Source: VRUE01 sp035260485
Lineage (GTDB): Bacteria; Actinomycetota; Thermoleophilia; Solirubrobacterales; 70-9
Reading direction: 5' to 3'
Length of the DNA: 40,622 bases
Assembly (NCBI GenBank): GCA_035260485.1
Contig: DATFVC010000059.1
Span: 1-40,622 of the forward strand
The position numbers were made by a program, and so were the translations under genes. The stretch's first letter is position 1. Every line of letters begins with the position of its first letter. The notes under the pieces are model-generated. The model was not told where the DNA came from and ran no database searches. It worked only from the letters and a program-made list of their open reading frames with translations. Below are positions 39,806 through 40,622 of the stretch, one piece after another.

Positions 39806-40197
39806 TGCGGGCGCTGTTCGTTTGCCTGCACAACGCCGGGCGGTCGCAGATGAGCGAGGCGCTGTTCGAGCGGAGTGCCGGCGGCAGGCACGAGGCGCGC
39901 TCGGCGGGGACGACGCCCGGGGACCGCGTGCACCCCGAGGTCGTCGAGGCGATGGCGGAGCTGGGGATCGACCTCGGCGACCGGATCCCCCACGCGCTCA
40001 GCCGGAAGGACGCCGAGTGGGCCGACGTGGTGGTGACGATGGGCTGCGGTGACGAGTGCCCCTACGTCCCCGGCAAGCGCTACCTCGACTGGGACCTGCC
40101 GGACCCCAAGGGTCGGCCGCTCGAGGAGGTCCGCCGCACCCGCGACGAGATCGAGCGTCGCGTCGCCGAGCTCCTCGCCGAGCTCGACCGCCTGTAA
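39805..40197 (+). CDS. arsC: Arsenate reductase, low-molecular-weight phosphatase type
   Basis: 130 residues. The P-loop near the N-terminus reads VCLHNAGRSQMSEALF (CX5R with Cys8 as nucleophile and then RSQ). TMGCGDECPYVPGKRYLDWDLPDPKG supplies further Cys residues and the catalytic Asp in DLPDP, as in thioredoxin- or mycothiol-coupled ArsC enzymes. It reduces arsenate to arsenite, which the aquaporin next to it would release. It is translationally coupled to aqpS (stop and start share one base at 39805). The electron donor (thioredoxin or mycothiol) is not certain from sequence. Confidence 0.93.
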   Translation: MRALFVCLHNAGRSQMSEALFERSAGGRHEARSAGTTPGDRVHPEVVEAMAELGIDLGDRIPHALSRKDAEWADVVVTMGCGDECPYVPGKRYLDWDLPDPKGRPLEEVRRTRDEIERRVAELLAELDRL

Positions 40198-40244
40198 GTT
40201 GAGAGAGGCGGCTTCGAGCGAACGAAATCGTTAGGAGGTACGGG

Positions 40245-40622
40245 ATGCGTGCGATGAGGCAACGGCTGACCTATGCGAACGTCGTCGCGACGCTGGCGCT
40301 GTTCCTGGCGCTCAGCGGCGGGGTGGTCTGGGCGGCGGGGAAGATCGGCTCCAAGGGCCTGAAGGCGAACGCGGTCACGGCCGGCAAGATCAAGCGGAAC
40401 GCGGTCACCAACTCCAAAATCCGTGGCAACGCGGTGACGGCGGCGAAGATCAAGAGCGGCGCCGTCGACTTCACCAAACTGGCGCCCGGCACCAACCTGA
40501 TCGCCACCGCGACCGGCGGGCCGGTCTCCGCGAACGGCGTCCCCGCGGTCGACGTCCCGCTCTCCGGCGCCACCACCTTCACCCCCGCGGCCGGCACCGT
40601 CGCCTTCCTCAGCGTCGAAGCC
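40245..40622 (+). CDS. Secreted surface protein with NAVTxxKIK repeats, N-terminal part (truncated by window edge)
   Basis: The frame is open from ATG 40245 to the window end (126 residues visible). AGGAGGT at 40233-40239 is a strong ribosome site. The N-terminus is a signal sequence (RQRLTYANVVATLALFLALSGGVVWA) of the kind found on many Solirubrobacterales surface proteins. It is followed by an 11-residue repeat: NAVTAGKIKR, NAVTNSKIRG, NAVTAAKIKSG, then a beta-rich part (TKLAPGTNLIATATGGPVSA). The repeat resembles short beta-helix or tail-fibre-like stalks. The rest of the protein and its role are not visible. Confidence 0.82.
   Translation, partial: MRAMRQRLTYANVVATLALFLALSGGVVWAAGKIGSKGLKANAVTAGKIKRNAVTNSKIRGNAVTAAKIKSGAVDFTKLAPGTNLIATATGGPVSANGVPAVDVPLSGATTFTPAAGTVAFLSVEA

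Noticed and set aside
1..40622. tRNA, rRNA, insertion sequence or prophage genes
   Set aside because: I found no tRNA-like cloverleaf ends, no rRNA segments, no transposase or integrase motifs and no flanking repeats. The only traces of mobile elements are the PIN-domain remnant and perhaps the palindrome.

Overview
The window looks like chromosomal DNA from a high-G+C actinobacterium, most likely of class Thermoleophilia (order Solirubrobacterales). Support comes from uniformly GC-rich codon use, many GTG starts, leaderless-looking promoters with TANNNT -10 boxes, a fused PafB-PafC-type WYL regulator, and a surface protein at the right edge that starts MRQRLTYANVVATLALFLALSGG and carries NAVTxxKIK repeats, a type common in that order. 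The assignment is inference from family resemblance, not a database result.

Left two thirds (1-25365): a cell-surface glycoconjugate locus. It holds a glycosyltransferase tail, a methyltransferase, an FdtA/FdtB/FdtC-like set for a dTDP-3-amino-3,6-dideoxyhexose, a coiled-coil GT2, and a two-module nonribosomal peptide synthetase (A-T-C-A-T-TE, 2005 residues). The synthetase is followed by an SDR epimerase, a GT4 with an extra N-terminal domain and a GT-C membrane transferase. A decayed gene lies at 15425-16059. Next comes a tightly coupled minus-strand operon (21878 back to 16098): GT-C, membrane GT2, two CDP-tyvelose-epimerase-like SDRs and a GT2. An Sfp-type phosphopantetheinyl transferase is encoded divergently, and a further polytopic membrane protein with a secreted glycosidase-like protein closes the locus. 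The most interesting reading is that the synthetase, activated by its own local PPTase, makes a dipeptide (or aminoacyl group) for a glycan or glycolipid. Its release domain has Cys in place of the usual nucleophilic Ser.

Middle (25387-30058): a PNPOx-fold oxidoreductase, a small six-Cys secreted protein, a divergent GlxA-type AraC regulator and DJ-1/PfpI protein pair, a broken PIN-domain toxin remnant, a secreted DUF1906 protein, and a perfect 46-bp palindrome.

Right (30066-40622): a penicillin-acylase-family Ntn hydrolase, an MBL-fold hydrolase probably starting at a CTG, the PafBC fusion, a small membrane protein and a YhaM-like OB-HD exoribonuclease. Then comes a fluoride-resistance operon (fluoride riboswitch, two FluC/CrcB genes, a protein with three DUF190 repeats). 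It is divergent from an arsenic operon (arsR, aquaporin aqpS, arsC) whose promoter and operator can be read directly. The window ends inside the repeat-bearing surface protein.
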